Shown: in pieces, positions 14,865-23,961 of the stretch | Layout of the letters: every line of letters starts with the position of its first letter | How positions within the stretch are numbered: the first letter of the stretch is position 1 | NCBI RefSeq assembly: GCF_001426525.1 | Contig: NZ_LMEW01000023.1 | Location: forward strand, 1 to 64,000 | Reading direction: 5' to 3' | Source of the DNA: Massilia sp. Root133 | GTDB taxonomy: Bacteria > Pseudomonadota > Gammaproteobacteria > Burkholderiales > Burkholderiaceae_D | Length of the DNA stretch: 64,000 bases | The notes under the pieces: generated by a model | Databases searched by the model: none | The model's input: only the letters and a program-made list of their open reading frames with translations | What the model was told of the DNA's origin: nothing | Position numbers and translations under genes: made by a program

Positions 14865-16252
14865 TCAACCTCGGCTTTGGCGCCGATCGCGCCATCCTTC
14901 GGCAGGTCCGGCTTGTGGGCCAGCTTCTGCTCCAGGTAGTGGATGTTGGTGCCGCCTTCGATGAAGCGGGCGTCGACCATCAGTTCGCGGTGCAGCGGGA
15001 TGTTGGTCAGGATACCTTCGACGACCATTTCCGACAACGCGATCTGCATGCGGCGGATCGCCTGCTCGCGCGTGGCGCCGTAGGCGATGACCTTGCCGAT
15101 CATCGAGTCGTAGTGCGGCGGCACGTAATAGCCGGCGTACGAATGCGAATCGACGCGGATGCCGGGGCCGCCCGGCGGGTGCCAACTGGTGATGCGGCCC
15201 GGCGACGGGGTGAACTTGAACGGGTCTTCCGCGTTGATGCGGCACTCGATCGCGTGGCCCGACAGCATGATGTCGCGCTGGCGGAAGCGCAGGCGCTCGC
15301 CGCAGGCGATGCGGATCTGTTCCTGCACGATGTCGATGCCGGTGATCATTTCGGTGACCGGGTGTTCGACCTGCACGCGGGTGTTCATCTCGATGAAGTA
15401 GAACTCACCGTTCTCGTACAGGAATTCGAACGTGCCGGCACCGCGGTAGCCGATCTTGCGGCAGGCTTCGGCGCAGCGGTCGCCGATCTTTTCGATCAGC
15501 TTGCGCGGGATGCCCGGCGCCGGCGCTTCCTCGATGACCTTCTGGTGGCGGCGCTGCATCGAGCAGTCGCGCTCGCCCAGCCAGACGGCCTGCTTGTGCT
15601 CGTCGGCGAGGATCTGGATTTCCACGTGGCGCGGATTCTCCAGGTATTTCTCCATATAGACTTCCGGGTTGCCGAACGCGGTGCCGGCTTCCGTCTTGGT
15701 CATCGCGACGGCGTTCAGCAGTGCGGCTTCCGTGTGCACGACGCGCATGCCGCGGCCGCCACCGCCGCCCGCGGCCTTGATGATGACCGGGTAGCCGACG
15801 CGGCGCGCGGTCTGGATGATCTCTTTCGGGTCGTCGGGCAGGGCGCCGTCCGAGCCGGGCACGCACGGCACGCCGGCGCGGATCATGGCCTGCTTGGCCG
15901 AGACCTTGTCGCCCATCAGGCGGATCGATTCGGGACGGGGGCCGATGAAGACGAAGCCCGATTTTTCGACGCGTTCGGCGAAGTCGGCGTTTTCCGACAG
16001 GAAGCCGTAGCCGGGGTGGATCGCTTCGGCGTCCGTGACTTCCGCCGCGCTGATGATCGCCGGCATGCTCAGGTAGCTTTGCGCGGACGCCGCCGGACCG
16101 ATGCAAACGGACTCGTCGGCGAGCTTCACGTACTTGGCGTCCTTGTCCGCTTCGGAGTGCACGACGACCGTCTTGATGCCCATCTCGCGGCAGGCGCGCT
16201 GGATACGCAACGCGATTTCACCACGGTTGGCGATAAGAATTTTTTCAAACAT
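14861..16252 (-). CDS. accC: Acetyl-CoA carboxylase, biotin carboxylase subunit
   Basis: 463 aa; family members are about 450, and the extra residues are a C-terminal tail ([17 protein letters not shown]). It has the N-terminal [26 protein letters not shown] at 79-88, the ATP-grasp glycine loop GGGGGRGM at 162-169 with Lys159, and [14 protein letters not shown] near residue 300. It carboxylates the biotin on AccB with ATP and bicarbonate, the first half-reaction of malonyl-CoA synthesis. Downstream of accB in the same operon. Confidence 0.97.
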   Translation of the reverse strand: MFEKILIANRGEIALRIQRACREMGIKTVVVHSEADKDAKYVKLADESVCIGPAASAQSYLSMPAIISAAEVTDAEAIHPGYGFLSENADFAERVEKSGFVFIGPRPESIRLMGDKVSAKQAMIRAGVPCVPGSDGALPDDPKEIIQTARRVGYPVIIKAAGGGGGRGMRVVHTEAALLNAVAMTKTEAGTAFGNPEVYMEKYLENPRHVEIQILADEHKQAVWLGERDCSMQRRHQKVIEEAPAPGIPRKLIEKIGDRCAEACRKIGYRGAGTFEFLYENGEFYFIEMNTRVQVEHPVTEMITGIDIVQEQIRIACGERLRFRQRDIMLSGHAIECRINAEDPFKFTPSPGRITSWHPPGGPGIRVDSHSYAGYYVPPHYDSMIGKVIAYGATREQAIRRMQIALSEMVVEGILTNIPLHRELMVDARFIEGGTNIHYLEQKLAHKPDLPKDGAIGAKAEVE

Positions 16253-16277
16253 GGTAAGTTCGGTGTTTCTTTGAGTG

Positions 16278-16317
16278 CCGGCAGCGTGCCGGGAGGGCGC
16301 GGTCGGACGACCGCGCC
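16278..16317 (-). promoter_or_regulatory. Two hairpins in the accB-accC spacer
   Basis: CCGGCAGCGTGCCGG (16278-16292) and GGCGCGGTCGGACGACCGCGCC (16296-16317) each form a perfect stem-loop between accB and accC. There is no T-run on the leftward transcript, so mRNA processing or differential expression is more likely than termination. Confidence 0.4.
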
Positions 16318-16325
16318 GGAGACGT

Positions 16326-16790
16326 TTAGCCGATCACGAACAGCGGCTGGCCGAATTCGACAGGCTGGCCGTTTTCCACCAGGATCTTGGTGACGGTGCC
16401 GGAGAGGTCGGCATCGATTTCATTCAGGAGCTTCATCGCTTCGATGATGCACAGGGTATCGCCTTCCTTCACGGTAGCGCCCACTTCGACGAACGCCGGG
16501 GCGCCCGGTGCCGAGGAACGATAGAACGTGCCGACCATCGGCGACTTGACGACGTGGCCGGTCGGTTCGGCCGGTGCGGCCGGGGCTGCCGCGGGCGCGG
16601 CCGCCGGTGCCTGGACGGCCGGTGCCGAGTATTGCTGGACGCCTTGCTGCGGCACCATGACCATCTGATTCTGCGGGATTGCCGAGGACTTGACGATGCG
16701 GACCTTGCTTTCGCCTTCGGTCACTTCGAGTTCGGCGATATCCGACTCGGCGACGAGGTCGATCAGTGTCTTGAGTTTTCTTAGATCCAT
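16326..16790 (-). CDS. accB: Acetyl-CoA carboxylase, biotin carboxyl carrier protein
   Basis: 154 aa. The N-terminal helix region ([20 protein letters not shown]) is followed by an Ala/Pro-rich hinge at residues 56-77 and the biotinyl domain at 79-154. Lys120 in EAMKL is the biotinylation site, and the thumb-containing [19 protein letters not shown] is present. It carries carboxybiotin between AccC and the AccAD transferase. First gene of the accB-accC-prmA operon. Confidence 0.96.
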   Translation of the reverse strand: MDLRKLKTLIDLVAESDIAELEVTEGESKVRIVKSSAIPQNQMVMVPQQGVQQYSAPAVQAPAAAPAAAPAAPAEPTGHVVKSPMVGTFYRSSAPGAPAFVEVGATVKEGDTLCIIEAMKLLNEIDADLSGTVTKILVENGQPVEFGQPLFVIG

Positions 16791-16876
16791 GTGAAACCCC
16801 TTGGAATTATTTGTTTAAGAGCATACGGCGCGTCGGCGGTAGGTACTTATGCGCGAATGCGTGAAGTTGACGTAGA

Positions 16877-17314
16877 TTAACGTTGTTTCAGCGCGAAGTC
16901 GATGGCAAAGCGATATCCATCCGCTCCCAGCCCGCAGATCGTGCCCAGCGCGATCGCCGACAGGAAAGAGTGGTGCCGGAATTCCTCGCGCTTGTAAATA
17001 TTAGAGATGTGCACTTCCACGAACGGAATGTCCACCCCGGCCAGCGCATCGCGCAGCGCCACGCTGGTATGGGTCAAACCGCCCGGGTTGATGACGATCG
17101 CGTCCACGCCTTCCTGGCGGGCGGCGTGAATGCGGTCGATCAGCGCGCCTTCATGGTTGCTTTGGAAACAGACGATCTCCGCCCCGGCTTCCCGTGCCTG
17201 GGCGGTGGCGGCCTGCTCGATGTCGGCCAGCGTCGTCGCGCCGTACACCGCAGGCTCACGCGTCCCCAGCAAATTCAAATTGGGGCCATTGAGCAGCAGT
17301 AGCTTTTTCGCCAT
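16877..17314 (-). CDS. aroQ: Type II 3-dehydroquinate dehydratase
   Basis: 145 aa from the ATG at 17314; 20 upstream codons in frame are not needed for the fold. It begins [20 protein letters not shown] with catalytic Tyr24 and has [15 protein letters not shown] and [14 protein letters not shown] with the catalytic His near 101. It catalyses the third step of the shikimate pathway. It lies 86 bp upstream of accB, a common arrangement, and has its own promoter. Confidence 0.95.
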   Translation of the reverse strand: MAKKLLLLNGPNLNLLGTREPAVYGATTLADIEQAATAQAREAGAEIVCFQSNHEGALIDRIHAARQEGVDAIVINPGGLTHTSVALRDALAGVDIPFVEVHISNIYKREEFRHHSFLSAIALGTICGLGADGYRFAIDFALKQR

Positions 17315-17345
17315 ATTCAACCGTCTGTTTGCCCGAAAGACAGGC

Positions 17346-17374
17346 ATTTTGCCGCCAACGTTACGTGTTGGCAA
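17346..17374 (-). promoter_or_regulatory. Probable sigma-70 promoter of aroQ
   Basis: On the minus strand TTGCCA and CAAAAT are 17 bp apart, 32 bp before the aroQ start. The -35 and spacer hold a dyad GCCAAC-N7-GTTGGC that could be an operator. Confidence 0.55.
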
Positions 17375-17398
17375 GCGATATAAAGAAGTCGGAAAATA

Positions 17399-17416
17399 AG
17401 TGAACGACCGTTCACT
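17399..17416. promoter_or_regulatory. 18-bp perfect dyad between the tlpA-like gene and aroQ
   Basis: AGTGAACGACCGTTCACT has 8-bp arms and a 2-bp centre, the geometry of a TetR-type operator. It lies 4 bp after the TlpA-like stop and upstream of the aroQ promoter. On the minus strand TATTTT follows, so a weak terminator is the alternative. Confidence 0.45.
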
Positions 17417-17420
17417 GGAA

Positions 17421-17975
17421 CTACAACTTGGCCAGGTCGGCGCGCACCTGATCGAACTTCAGACGGCCCAGGTAAGTCTTGCGGACCTGCCCATCTGCGC
17501 CGATCAGCACCGTAAATGGCAGCCCGCCGTTCGCGTTGCCGAGGCCACGCGCGAGGTCGGTGCCACCCATGCCGCCTACGTACAATGGGTAGGAAATCTT
17601 GATTTTGCGGGCAAACTCGGCGAGGTTCGTAGGGGAATCGATGCCGATGCCGATCACATTGAAGGTCTTGCCGCCGTCCTTGGCCGCCAGTTCCGACAAT
17701 TCCGGCATCTCCGACACGCACGGCGCGCACCACGATGCCCAGAAGTTGACGAGCAGCGGCTTGCCCTTCCACTGGGCGAGCGGCTGCGGCTTGCCGGCCA
17801 GGTCGTTCAGCGAGGTCGCATACAGATTCGTCACCGCCGTGTGCGGGCGGCCGTCCGTGGGTGCATAGGTCGTGGTCAGCGGACCCTTGGCATCCTGCTT
17901 CACACCGGCGATGGCACCGAGAACCGTAAAGGCGGCGGCCAGGATCACATAACCGGCCAGGTGTTTCTTATTCAT
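17421..17975 (-). CDS. TlpA-like membrane-anchored thioredoxin-fold protein
   Basis: 184 aa. An N-terminal helix (residues 8-24) acts as signal anchor. The thioredoxin domain carries [16 protein letters not shown] with active-site Cys83 and Cys86, and a cis-Pro in GGLPFTVLI near residue 158. It is predicted to act as a periplasmic thiol-disulfide reductase, as in cytochrome c maturation or redox homeostasis. It overlaps the end of the upstream gene by 8 bp. Confidence 0.88.
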   Translation of the reverse strand: MNKKHLAGYVILAAAFTVLGAIAGVKQDAKGPLTTTYAPTDGRPHTAVTNLYATSLNDLAGKPQPLAQWKGKPLLVNFWASWCAPCVSEMPELSELAAKDGGKTFNVIGIGIDSPTNLAEFARKIKISYPLYVGGMGGTDLARGLGNANGGLPFTVLIGADGQVRKTYLGRLKFDQVRADLAKL

Positions 17976-18609
17976 CGTGTTCGAGAGAGTCGTTGTTCAT
18001 CAGGGTGCGGAGCGTGGCAGCATCGGCGCGCTGCAGGCTGCCGTCCGCGCGGGTCTTCAGCGCACCGCGTAAATCGTTCATATCATAAAGCTCGGCGTGC
18101 ACCATTTCTTTTTGCCACGTGAAGCTTACCGTTTCTACCGGATCGTAGCGTCCCCCTTTGAAGTGGGGAGTTTCCGAAATCTCGATATTGACATTGCGAT
18201 TCAACAGCCAGATTTCGACTTCCTTGGCGCTGTCGGCAAATAATTGCAGGTGGATGTCGTCATGTTCGCCCGCCGTTCCGTTCAAAACCGCGCCGGTAAT
18301 ATACGGACGGAACTCGGCCAATTGGTCCATCACTTCCAACGCTGCGGCACGCAAATGGTGCAGGCGCGCGGCCTGCGCCGGGCCGAGGAACAATGCCTGG
18401 TAGCGGCGTACTTCGTCTTCGACTTGCAGATTATCCGGCAGGTAATTAGGAGAAGGGCGGTCGACGCCGAGCACCTGGCGCGCCGCCTTCGTCTTGGCCG
18501 TCGAGTAATCGGCCCCATCCTGGGCGATCATGCGGGCGGCCGTCGCAGCGATGCGTGCGCGCACCTGTTGGAGGTCGTCATTTGAATTGGGCATCATGTC
18601 CGAGATCAT
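17968..18609 (-). CDS. Conserved nucleotidyltransferase-like hypothetical protein
   Basis: 213 aa; ATGs at 18609, 18597 and 18594 are all possible starts. The segment YITGAVLNGTAGEHDDIHLQ resembles the core of the nucleotidyltransferase fold (glycine loop then acidic strand), with EIWLLNRNVNIEI after it. The remainder is helical. It is divergent from mpl and overlaps the TlpA-like gene. I know of no established function for this family. Confidence 0.7.
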   Translation of the reverse strand: MISDMMPNSNDDLQQVRARIAATAARMIAQDGADYSTAKTKAARQVLGVDRPSPNYLPDNLQVEDEVRRYQALFLGPAQAARLHHLRAAALEVMDQLAEFRPYITGAVLNGTAGEHDDIHLQLFADSAKEVEIWLLNRNVNIEISETPHFKGGRYDPVETVSFTWQKEMVHAELYDMNDLRGALKTRADGSLQRADAATLRTLMNNDSLEHDE

Positions 18610-18683
18610 ACTCTTGAAAGGAAAATGGCATCGCGTCGGGTAGAATCGCGTATTCGCTATTACAGAGATCCCTTCGGCACGTC

Positions 18684-20054
18684 ATGCACATCCATATCCT
18701 CGGCATCTGCGGCACCTTCATGGGCGGCCTCGCGGTGCTGGCCAAAGAGGCCGGCCATCGCGTCACCGGGTGCGACGCCAACGTCTACCCTCCGATGAGC
18801 ACCCAGCTCGAAGCCCAGGGCATCGAGCTGATCCAGGGTTACGGGCCCGAACAGGTGAACCTGAACCCGGATCTGTACGTCGTCGGCAACGTGATGACGC
18901 GCGGTAATCCGCTCGTCGAGGAAATCCTGAACCGCGGCTTGCCGTACGTATCTGGCCCGCAATGGATTGGCGACCACATTCTCCGTAATAAATGGGTGCT
19001 CGCCGTCGCGGGCACGCACGGCAAGACGACGACGACCTCGATGCTGGCGTGGATCCTGGAAGATGCCGGCTATTCGCCGGGCTTCCTGATCGGCGGCGTG
19101 CCGCTGAACTTCGGCGTGTCCGCGCGTCTGTCGGGCGAAACCGATTCCGACTTCTTCGTGATCGAGGCGGACGAATACGACACGGCCTTCTTCGACAAGC
19201 GCTCGAAGTTCGTGCACTACCACGCCAAGACGGCCGTGCTGAACAACCTGGAATACGATCACGCCGACATCTTCCCCGATATCGGCGCCATCGAGACCCA
19301 ATTCCACCACCTCGTGCGTACCGTGCCCGGCGTCGGGCGCATCGTCGTGAATGGCGACGAAGCGTCGCTGGCGCGCGTGCTGAAGCGCGGCTGCTGGAGC
19401 GAGAAGGAAAGTTTCGGCTCGTCCGAAGGCGTGGACTGGAGCCTCGTCGAACATCCGGGCGGGTCCAGCTTCGACGTGTTCTTCAAGGGCGACAAGCAGG
19501 GCACCGTCCACTGGGACCTGACCGGCCACCACAACCGCAGCAATGCGATGGCCGCCATCGCCGCCGCGCGCCACGTGGGCGTGCCGCCCGCGCAGGCGAT
19601 CGAGTCGCTGGCCCGCTTCCAGAACGTCAAGCGGCGCATGGAAGTGCGCGGCGTCGTCAACGGCGTGACCGTGTATGACGACTTCGCGCACCATCCGACC
19701 GCGATCGCGACGACGGTCGGCGGCCTGCGCCAGAAAATCGGGACGTCGGGAAGGATTCTCGCCGTGCTGGAGCCGCGCTCGAACACGATGAAGCTGGGCG
19801 CGATGAAGGATGCGCTGCCGGGCAGCCTGAAGGATGCGGACCTCGTGTTCGGCTTCGGCAGCCAGCAGGCGCTGGGCTGGTCGCTGGCCGATGCATTGAA
19901 GCCGCTGGGCGCCAACGCGCACAGCTTCGACCAGCTCGACTACATGGTGCAGGCGATCGTCCAGGCCGCGCAGCCGGGCGACCACATCCTCGTGATGAGC
20001 AATGGCGGCTTCGGCGGCGTGCACCAGAAGCTGCTGGAGGCGATGGCGGCATGA
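18684..20054 (+). CDS. mpl: UDP-MurNAc:L-Ala-gamma-D-Glu-meso-DAP ligase
   Basis: 456 aa, normal length. Mur-ligase architecture: N-terminal UDP-binding MHIHILGICGTFMGGLAVLA, ATP P-loop AGTHGKTTT at 109-117, EADEYDTAFFDKRSKF near 175, and C-terminal domain DDFAHHPTAI near 335. The FMGGLA opening and EYDTAFF separate Mpl from MurC. It reattaches recycled murein tripeptide to UDP-MurNAc. Followed by an overlapping esterase gene. Confidence 0.96.
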   Translation: MHIHILGICGTFMGGLAVLAKEAGHRVTGCDANVYPPMSTQLEAQGIELIQGYGPEQVNLNPDLYVVGNVMTRGNPLVEEILNRGLPYVSGPQWIGDHILRNKWVLAVAGTHGKTTTTSMLAWILEDAGYSPGFLIGGVPLNFGVSARLSGETDSDFFVIEADEYDTAFFDKRSKFVHYHAKTAVLNNLEYDHADIFPDIGAIETQFHHLVRTVPGVGRIVVNGDEASLARVLKRGCWSEKESFGSSEGVDWSLVEHPGGSSFDVFFKGDKQGTVHWDLTGHHNRSNAMAAIAAARHVGVPPAQAIESLARFQNVKRRMEVRGVVNGVTVYDDFAHHPTAIATTVGGLRQKIGTSGRILAVLEPRSNTMKLGAMKDALPGSLKDADLVFGFGSQQALGWSLADALKPLGANAHSFDQLDYMVQAIVQAAQPGDHILVMSNGGFGGVHQKLLEAMAA

Positions 20055-20671
20055 GCGGGGGCTCGCATCTGCTCTATCTGCACGGCTTCCGCTCGTCGCC
20101 GCGCTCGTTCAAGGCGAGGGTAGTGCAGCAGCGGATGGAAGCGGCCGGCCGCGCCGCCGACCTGATCTGCCCGCAACTGCCGGCGTCGCCGAAGGCCGCG
20201 ATGGACCTCGTCCTCACGTTGGTCGAACGCTATTCGGGCAATCTCGCCATCATCGGTTCCTCGCTGGGCGGCTTTTACGCGACCTGGCTGGCGGAACGCT
20301 TCGGCTGCCGCGCCGCGCTGATCAATCCGGCCGTCGATCCCCTGAAAGACCTGGACAAGCACGTCGGCATCACGACCGAGTGGCATACGGGCGAGCCGTT
20401 CGAATTCAAGCGCGACTACATCGACGAGCTGGCGGCGCTGAAGGTCGGCACCATCACCCGGCCGGCGCGTTATTTCCTGCTGGCCGCCACGGGCGACGAG
20501 GTGTTGGACTACCGCGACATGGTTGCGCATTACGCGGGCGCGCACCAGCACGTCATCCAGGGCAGCGACCACGCGGTGTCGGAATTCGAGCAGTATGTCG
20601 ATGAGGTGCTGGCGTTCTGCCTGACGGATAATCCAAACGAAGGCGACGCCGGATCGGACCAGCGCCAGTGA
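20051..20671 (+). CDS. YqiA/YcfP-like alpha/beta-fold esterase
   Basis: 206 aa. It opens LLYLHGFRSSPRSFKA, has nucleophile Ser71 in GSSLGG, an Asp in LLAATGDEVLDY and a His in QGSDHAVSEFE near residue 174, so the triad is complete. No signal peptide, hence cytoplasmic. It overlaps mpl by ATGA and ubiC by GTGA. Members hydrolyse short acyl esters in vitro; the natural substrate is unknown. Confidence 0.87.
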   Translation: MSGGSHLLYLHGFRSSPRSFKARVVQQRMEAAGRAADLICPQLPASPKAAMDLVLTLVERYSGNLAIIGSSLGGFYATWLAERFGCRAALINPAVDPLKDLDKHVGITTEWHTGEPFEFKRDYIDELAALKVGTITRPARYFLLAATGDEVLDYRDMVAHYAGAHQHVIQGSDHAVSEFEQYVDEVLAFCLTDNPNEGDAGSDQRQ

Positions 20672-21261
20672 GGCCCGCGTCGCTGCGCCGGGCCCGCTGG
20701 CTGGCGCATCCGGCCGGCGTGGGCGCGCCGGCCGTCATGCGCGACTGGCTGACGACGCCGGGTTCGCTGACGGCGCGCCTGATCGCGCACAGCCGGCAAT
20801 TCCGGGTACAGAAACTGCGCCAGGCGGGCAATGTCTGCCTGGCGGACGAGGCCGACGCGATCGGCCTGGCGCGGCCCCGGCGCGTGTGGGAACGCGATGT
20901 GCTGCTGCGTTGCGACGGGCAACCGGTCGTGTACGGCCACACCGTCGTGCCGATGAGTGCGAGCGCGAGCGACTGGCCCCTGTTTTCGGCGCTGGGCGAA
21001 CGTTCGCTCGGCACCACGCTGTTCTACGATCCGCGGGTCACGCGCGGGGCGCTCGAATTCGCGCGGCTGCGTCCCGGCCATCCGCTGGTGGCGCGCGTGC
21101 ATGCCGCGCTCGGCCGGAACGCGCCGGCGCGCGACACTTATTTTGCGCGGCGCTGCGTGTACCGCCGCCGCCAGGGACTGCTGCTGGTCACCGAGGTCTT
21201 CCTGCCCGAGGTGCTCGATCTCGAGGCGGCCGCATTTAATATGAATACGAATACAAAATGA
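20668..21261 (+). CDS. ubiC: Chorismate--pyruvate lyase
   Basis: 197 aa with a GTG start overlapping the upstream stop. It has the UbiC blocks VWERDVLLRCDGQPVVYGHT, LGTTLFYDPRVTR and a final RRCVYRRRQGLLLVTEVFLP with the product-binding Glu. It makes 4-hydroxybenzoate and pyruvate from chorismate, the first ubiquinone step. The match is less strict than for E. coli UbiC, as is usual in betaproteobacteria. The stop overlaps the RNase start. Confidence 0.85.
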   Translation: MRPASLRRARWLAHPAGVGAPAVMRDWLTTPGSLTARLIAHSRQFRVQKLRQAGNVCLADEADAIGLARPRRVWERDVLLRCDGQPVVYGHTVVPMSASASDWPLFSALGERSLGTTLFYDPRVTRGALEFARLRPGHPLVARVHAALGRNAPARDTYFARRCVYRRRQGLLLVTEVFLPEVLDLEAAAFNMNTNTK

Positions 21262-23303
21262 ACTTATTTTTCGAAGAGTCCGGCGATTTCAAGGTCGGCA
21301 CCGTGCTGTCGCAGGCGGGCGAGGCCTACCAGGTCGAAATGCCGAGCGGGAAGCGTACGAAGGTCAAGGCGCGCGACGTGATGCTGCAGTTCGACAAGCC
21401 GGACCCCGCCACCCTGCTGGAGCAGGCGAAGGCCGTCGCGGCGGACGTCGATCTGGAATTCCTGTGGGAAGTCGCGGGCCAGGAAGAATTCGGATTCACG
21501 GAACTGGGCGCCGAGTACTTCGGCCACGCGCCGCTGGCGTTCGAAGCGGCCGGCCTCGTGCTGGCGCTGCACGGCGCGCCGATCTATTTCTACAAGAAGG
21601 GCCGCGGCCGCTACAAGGCGGCGCCGGAACAATCGCTGCGCGCGGCGCTGGCCGGCATCGAAAAGAAGAAACAGCAGGCCATCGTGCAGGCCGCGTATGT
21701 CGAGGAACTGAAGGCCGGCACGCTGCCGCAGGCGATGCAGCCGCTCGTCCAGCAACTGCTGTTCAAGCCGGACAAGAACAGCATCGAATTCAAGGCGCTC
21801 GAGACGGCCGCCGACGAGCTGCAGACGACGGCGCCGCGCCTGATGCTGTCCACGGGCGGCATCGCGTCGGCGAAAGAGCTGCACATGGGCCGCTTCCTGT
21901 TCGAACACTTCCCGCGCGGCGCCGGCTTCCCGCCCGTCGCGGTGCCGACCCCACCGGCCGACCTGCCGCTGGCGAACGTGGCCGCGTTCTCGATCGACGA
22001 CGTGACGACGACCGAGATCGACGACGCGTTCTCCGTCGAGAAGCTGGATGACGGCACCGTGCGCGTGGGCATCCACATCGCGGCGCCGGGCCTGGGCATC
22101 CGTCCGGACGACGCGATCGACAAGATCGCCCGTGCGCGCATGTCGACCGTGTATATGCCGGGCGACAAGATCACGATGCTGCCTGACGACGTCGTCGACG
22201 CCTACACGCTGGCCGAGGGCAACGACTGCCCGGCGTTGTCGTTGTATGCCGTACTGGATCCGGCCACGTGGACCGTGCTCTCGACGACGACCCGCGCCGA
22301 GCGCGTGCCCATCAAGAACAACCTGCGCCACAACGATCTCGACGACGTCGTCAACGAGGAAACGCTGAACAAGGGCGAGGGCGACTACCCGCACAAGATG
22401 GAACTGGGCCTGCTGTGGCAGTGGGCGCTGCAGCTGGAAGCGGGCCGCATGAAGAAGCGCGAAGCGTTCGGCCTGAAGCCGGAACAGGCGAACCGCGTCG
22501 ACTTCAATTTCTACGTCGAGGACGACGTCGTCACGATCGTGCGCCGCAAGCGCGGCGCGCCGCTGGACAAGATCGTGGCCGAGCTGATGATCTTCGCGAA
22601 CAGCACGTGGGGCAAGCTGCTGCACGACTGCGGCGTGCCGGGCATCTACCGCTCGCAAGGGCCGGGCGCCGGCGGCTGGGCCGCCAAGATGCAGGTGCGC
22701 ATGGTCACGCACGCGGCGCCGCACCAGGGCCTCGGCGTCGATCAATATGCCTGGTCGACGTCGCCGCTGCGCCGCTATACGGACCTCGTGAACCAGTGGC
22801 AGATCCTCGCCTGCGCCAGCAATGGCGTGACGGCGCCGCTCGTCGCCCCGTTCAAGCACCGCGACGCGACGCTGTTCTCGATCGTCTCCGCGTTCGACGC
22901 CGCGTACTCGGCCTATAACGACTTCCAGCAGAACATGGAGCGTTACTGGTGCCTGCGCTGGCTGGCGCAGGAACATGCGAAGCAGGTCGAGGCCGTCGTG
23001 CTGAAGGACGAGGTGCTGCGCCTCGTCGAGATCCCGCTCGTGATCCGCCTGCCGGGCATGCCGCAGGCGGCGCGCGGCGCGCAGGTCCGCCTGGACATCG
23101 TGCGCTGGGACGAGGTCGACCTGTCGCTGGAGGCGCGCCTGCTCGAAGTCGCGGCCGTCGCACCGGAAGCGGCCGAGGAGCTGGGCCTGGACGAGGAAGA
23201 AGACACGGGCGAGGCGGCTGCGGCGGAAGCGGCCGAGGCCGAGGGTGCGGTCGCCGTTACCGATCCGGAAACGCAGACCGACGTGGCGGGTCAGCAGGCA
23301 TGA
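21258..23303 (+). CDS. RNase II/VacB-family (RNB domain) exoribonuclease
   Basis: 681 aa. The RNB catalytic domain spans about residues 240-560: FSIDDVTTTEIDDAFSVE holds the Asp cluster that binds Mg, and WSTSPLRRYTDLVNQWQI is the C-terminal RNB signature. The N-terminal 200 residues lack a clear cold-shock pair, and the C-terminus carries an acidic Ala/Glu-rich tail (from about 640). It is a 3'-to-5' exoribonuclease. The betaproteobacterial form differs from enterobacterial rnb/rnr, so no symbol is given. Confidence 0.9.
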   Translation: MNLFFEESGDFKVGTVLSQAGEAYQVEMPSGKRTKVKARDVMLQFDKPDPATLLEQAKAVAADVDLEFLWEVAGQEEFGFTELGAEYFGHAPLAFEAAGLVLALHGAPIYFYKKGRGRYKAAPEQSLRAALAGIEKKKQQAIVQAAYVEELKAGTLPQAMQPLVQQLLFKPDKNSIEFKALETAADELQTTAPRLMLSTGGIASAKELHMGRFLFEHFPRGAGFPPVAVPTPPADLPLANVAAFSIDDVTTTEIDDAFSVEKLDDGTVRVGIHIAAPGLGIRPDDAIDKIARARMSTVYMPGDKITMLPDDVVDAYTLAEGNDCPALSLYAVLDPATWTVLSTTTRAERVPIKNNLRHNDLDDVVNEETLNKGEGDYPHKMELGLLWQWALQLEAGRMKKREAFGLKPEQANRVDFNFYVEDDVVTIVRRKRGAPLDKIVAELMIFANSTWGKLLHDCGVPGIYRSQGPGAGGWAAKMQVRMVTHAAPHQGLGVDQYAWSTSPLRRYTDLVNQWQILACASNGVTAPLVAPFKHRDATLFSIVSAFDAAYSAYNDFQQNMERYWCLRWLAQEHAKQVEAVVLKDEVLRLVEIPLVIRLPGMPQAARGAQVRLDIVRWDEVDLSLEARLLEVAAVAPEAAEELGLDEEEDTGEAAAAEAAEAEGAVAVTDPETQTDVAGQQA

Positions 23304-23334
23304 TGCCGTAGTTGGGCTCTCATCAGCGTTAGAC

Positions 23335-23514
23335 TCAAAGCTTCGCCCTCCGTTCTCTCAACTGGCGGCGAAGCTTCACATTGTCCGCCACGGCGCACGC
23401 GAACCCGACAATTGCAAACACACAAAGGGCATCATTGCTGCCGTACTTCCAAAATGCCCATGAGGTCAGGGCCAGACCAAGTCCTGTAGCGAGCAACAAT
23501 AGCGAGTCTTTCAT
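23335..23514 (-). CDS. Small two-helix membrane protein, candidate immunity protein
   Basis: 59 aa, read directly from the minus strand. It begins MKDSLLLLATGLGLALTSWA and has two hydrophobic helices (residues 4-22 and 30-44), then a basic tail RRQLRERRAKL. Its start overlaps the stop of the glycine-zipper gene by ATGA, so the two are translationally coupled. Third gene of the hcp cassette; a small membrane protein here is what one expects of an immunity partner for a membrane-active toxin. Not recognised from any named family. Confidence 0.65.
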   Translation of the reverse strand: MKDSLLLLATGLGLALTSWAFWKYGSNDALCVFAIVGFACAVADNVKLRRQLRERRAKL

Positions 23515-23936
23515 TTGAAGTTCTCGTAGAGCTTGTGGTACTTCCTGCCCGGTACGCTTCGGTCGTAGATGCCCGGGTTACGGTGGAGAAGCGGCAATAG
23601 CCAATCCCGCTTCAAATTCCACCTGGATGCCTCGAAAAGCACATCGCTTAACGACGTGCCACCGGCGAGGGTTCGGCCTGTCGCTACTGCCAAACTGCCT
23701 ATTGCCGCCCCTATGTAATATGCGCCTTGCACTGCGCCCACAGTGGCAAGGCGCTCCAGGTTCGTTCCTGCGCCGATCATTTCCAGGACGGTTACTCTGG
23801 TCCCATACTTGTCAATATAGACGAGCATGCCTGATATGCTGGCCTGTGCGGTCGCAACGGATCCATAGAGATTTTCGGGCGCAGGTAAATCGAGCGCATC
23901 CATGTTCTCTTTGAAGTATTTGTAGAAGTCCGGCAT
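23511..23936 (-). CDS. Hcp-linked glycine-zipper protein, candidate T6SS effector
   Basis: 141 aa from the ATG at 23936, which has GGGAG upstream; the frame is open further but overlaps hcp. Residues 62-92 are hydrophobic with glycine-zipper spacing (Gly67-Gly71, Gly76-Gly80, then Gly87 and Gly92/93), a pattern found in membrane-inserting toxins such as the T6SS effector Tse4. The N-terminal 20 residues are charged and the C-terminal 35 basic. No signal peptide, as expected for Hcp-lumen cargo. It starts 25 bp after hcp and overlaps the small membrane gene. The effector role is inference. Confidence 0.6.
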   Translation of the reverse strand: MPDFYKYFKENMDALDLPAPENLYGSVATAQASISGMLVYIDKYGTRVTVLEMIGAGTNLERLATVGAVQGAYYIGAAIGSLAVATGRTLAGGTSLSDVLFEASRWNLKRDWLLPLLHRNPGIYDRSVPGRKYHKLYENFK

Positions 23937-23961
23937 TCGATGCTCCCGGTTGTGCTGACGG

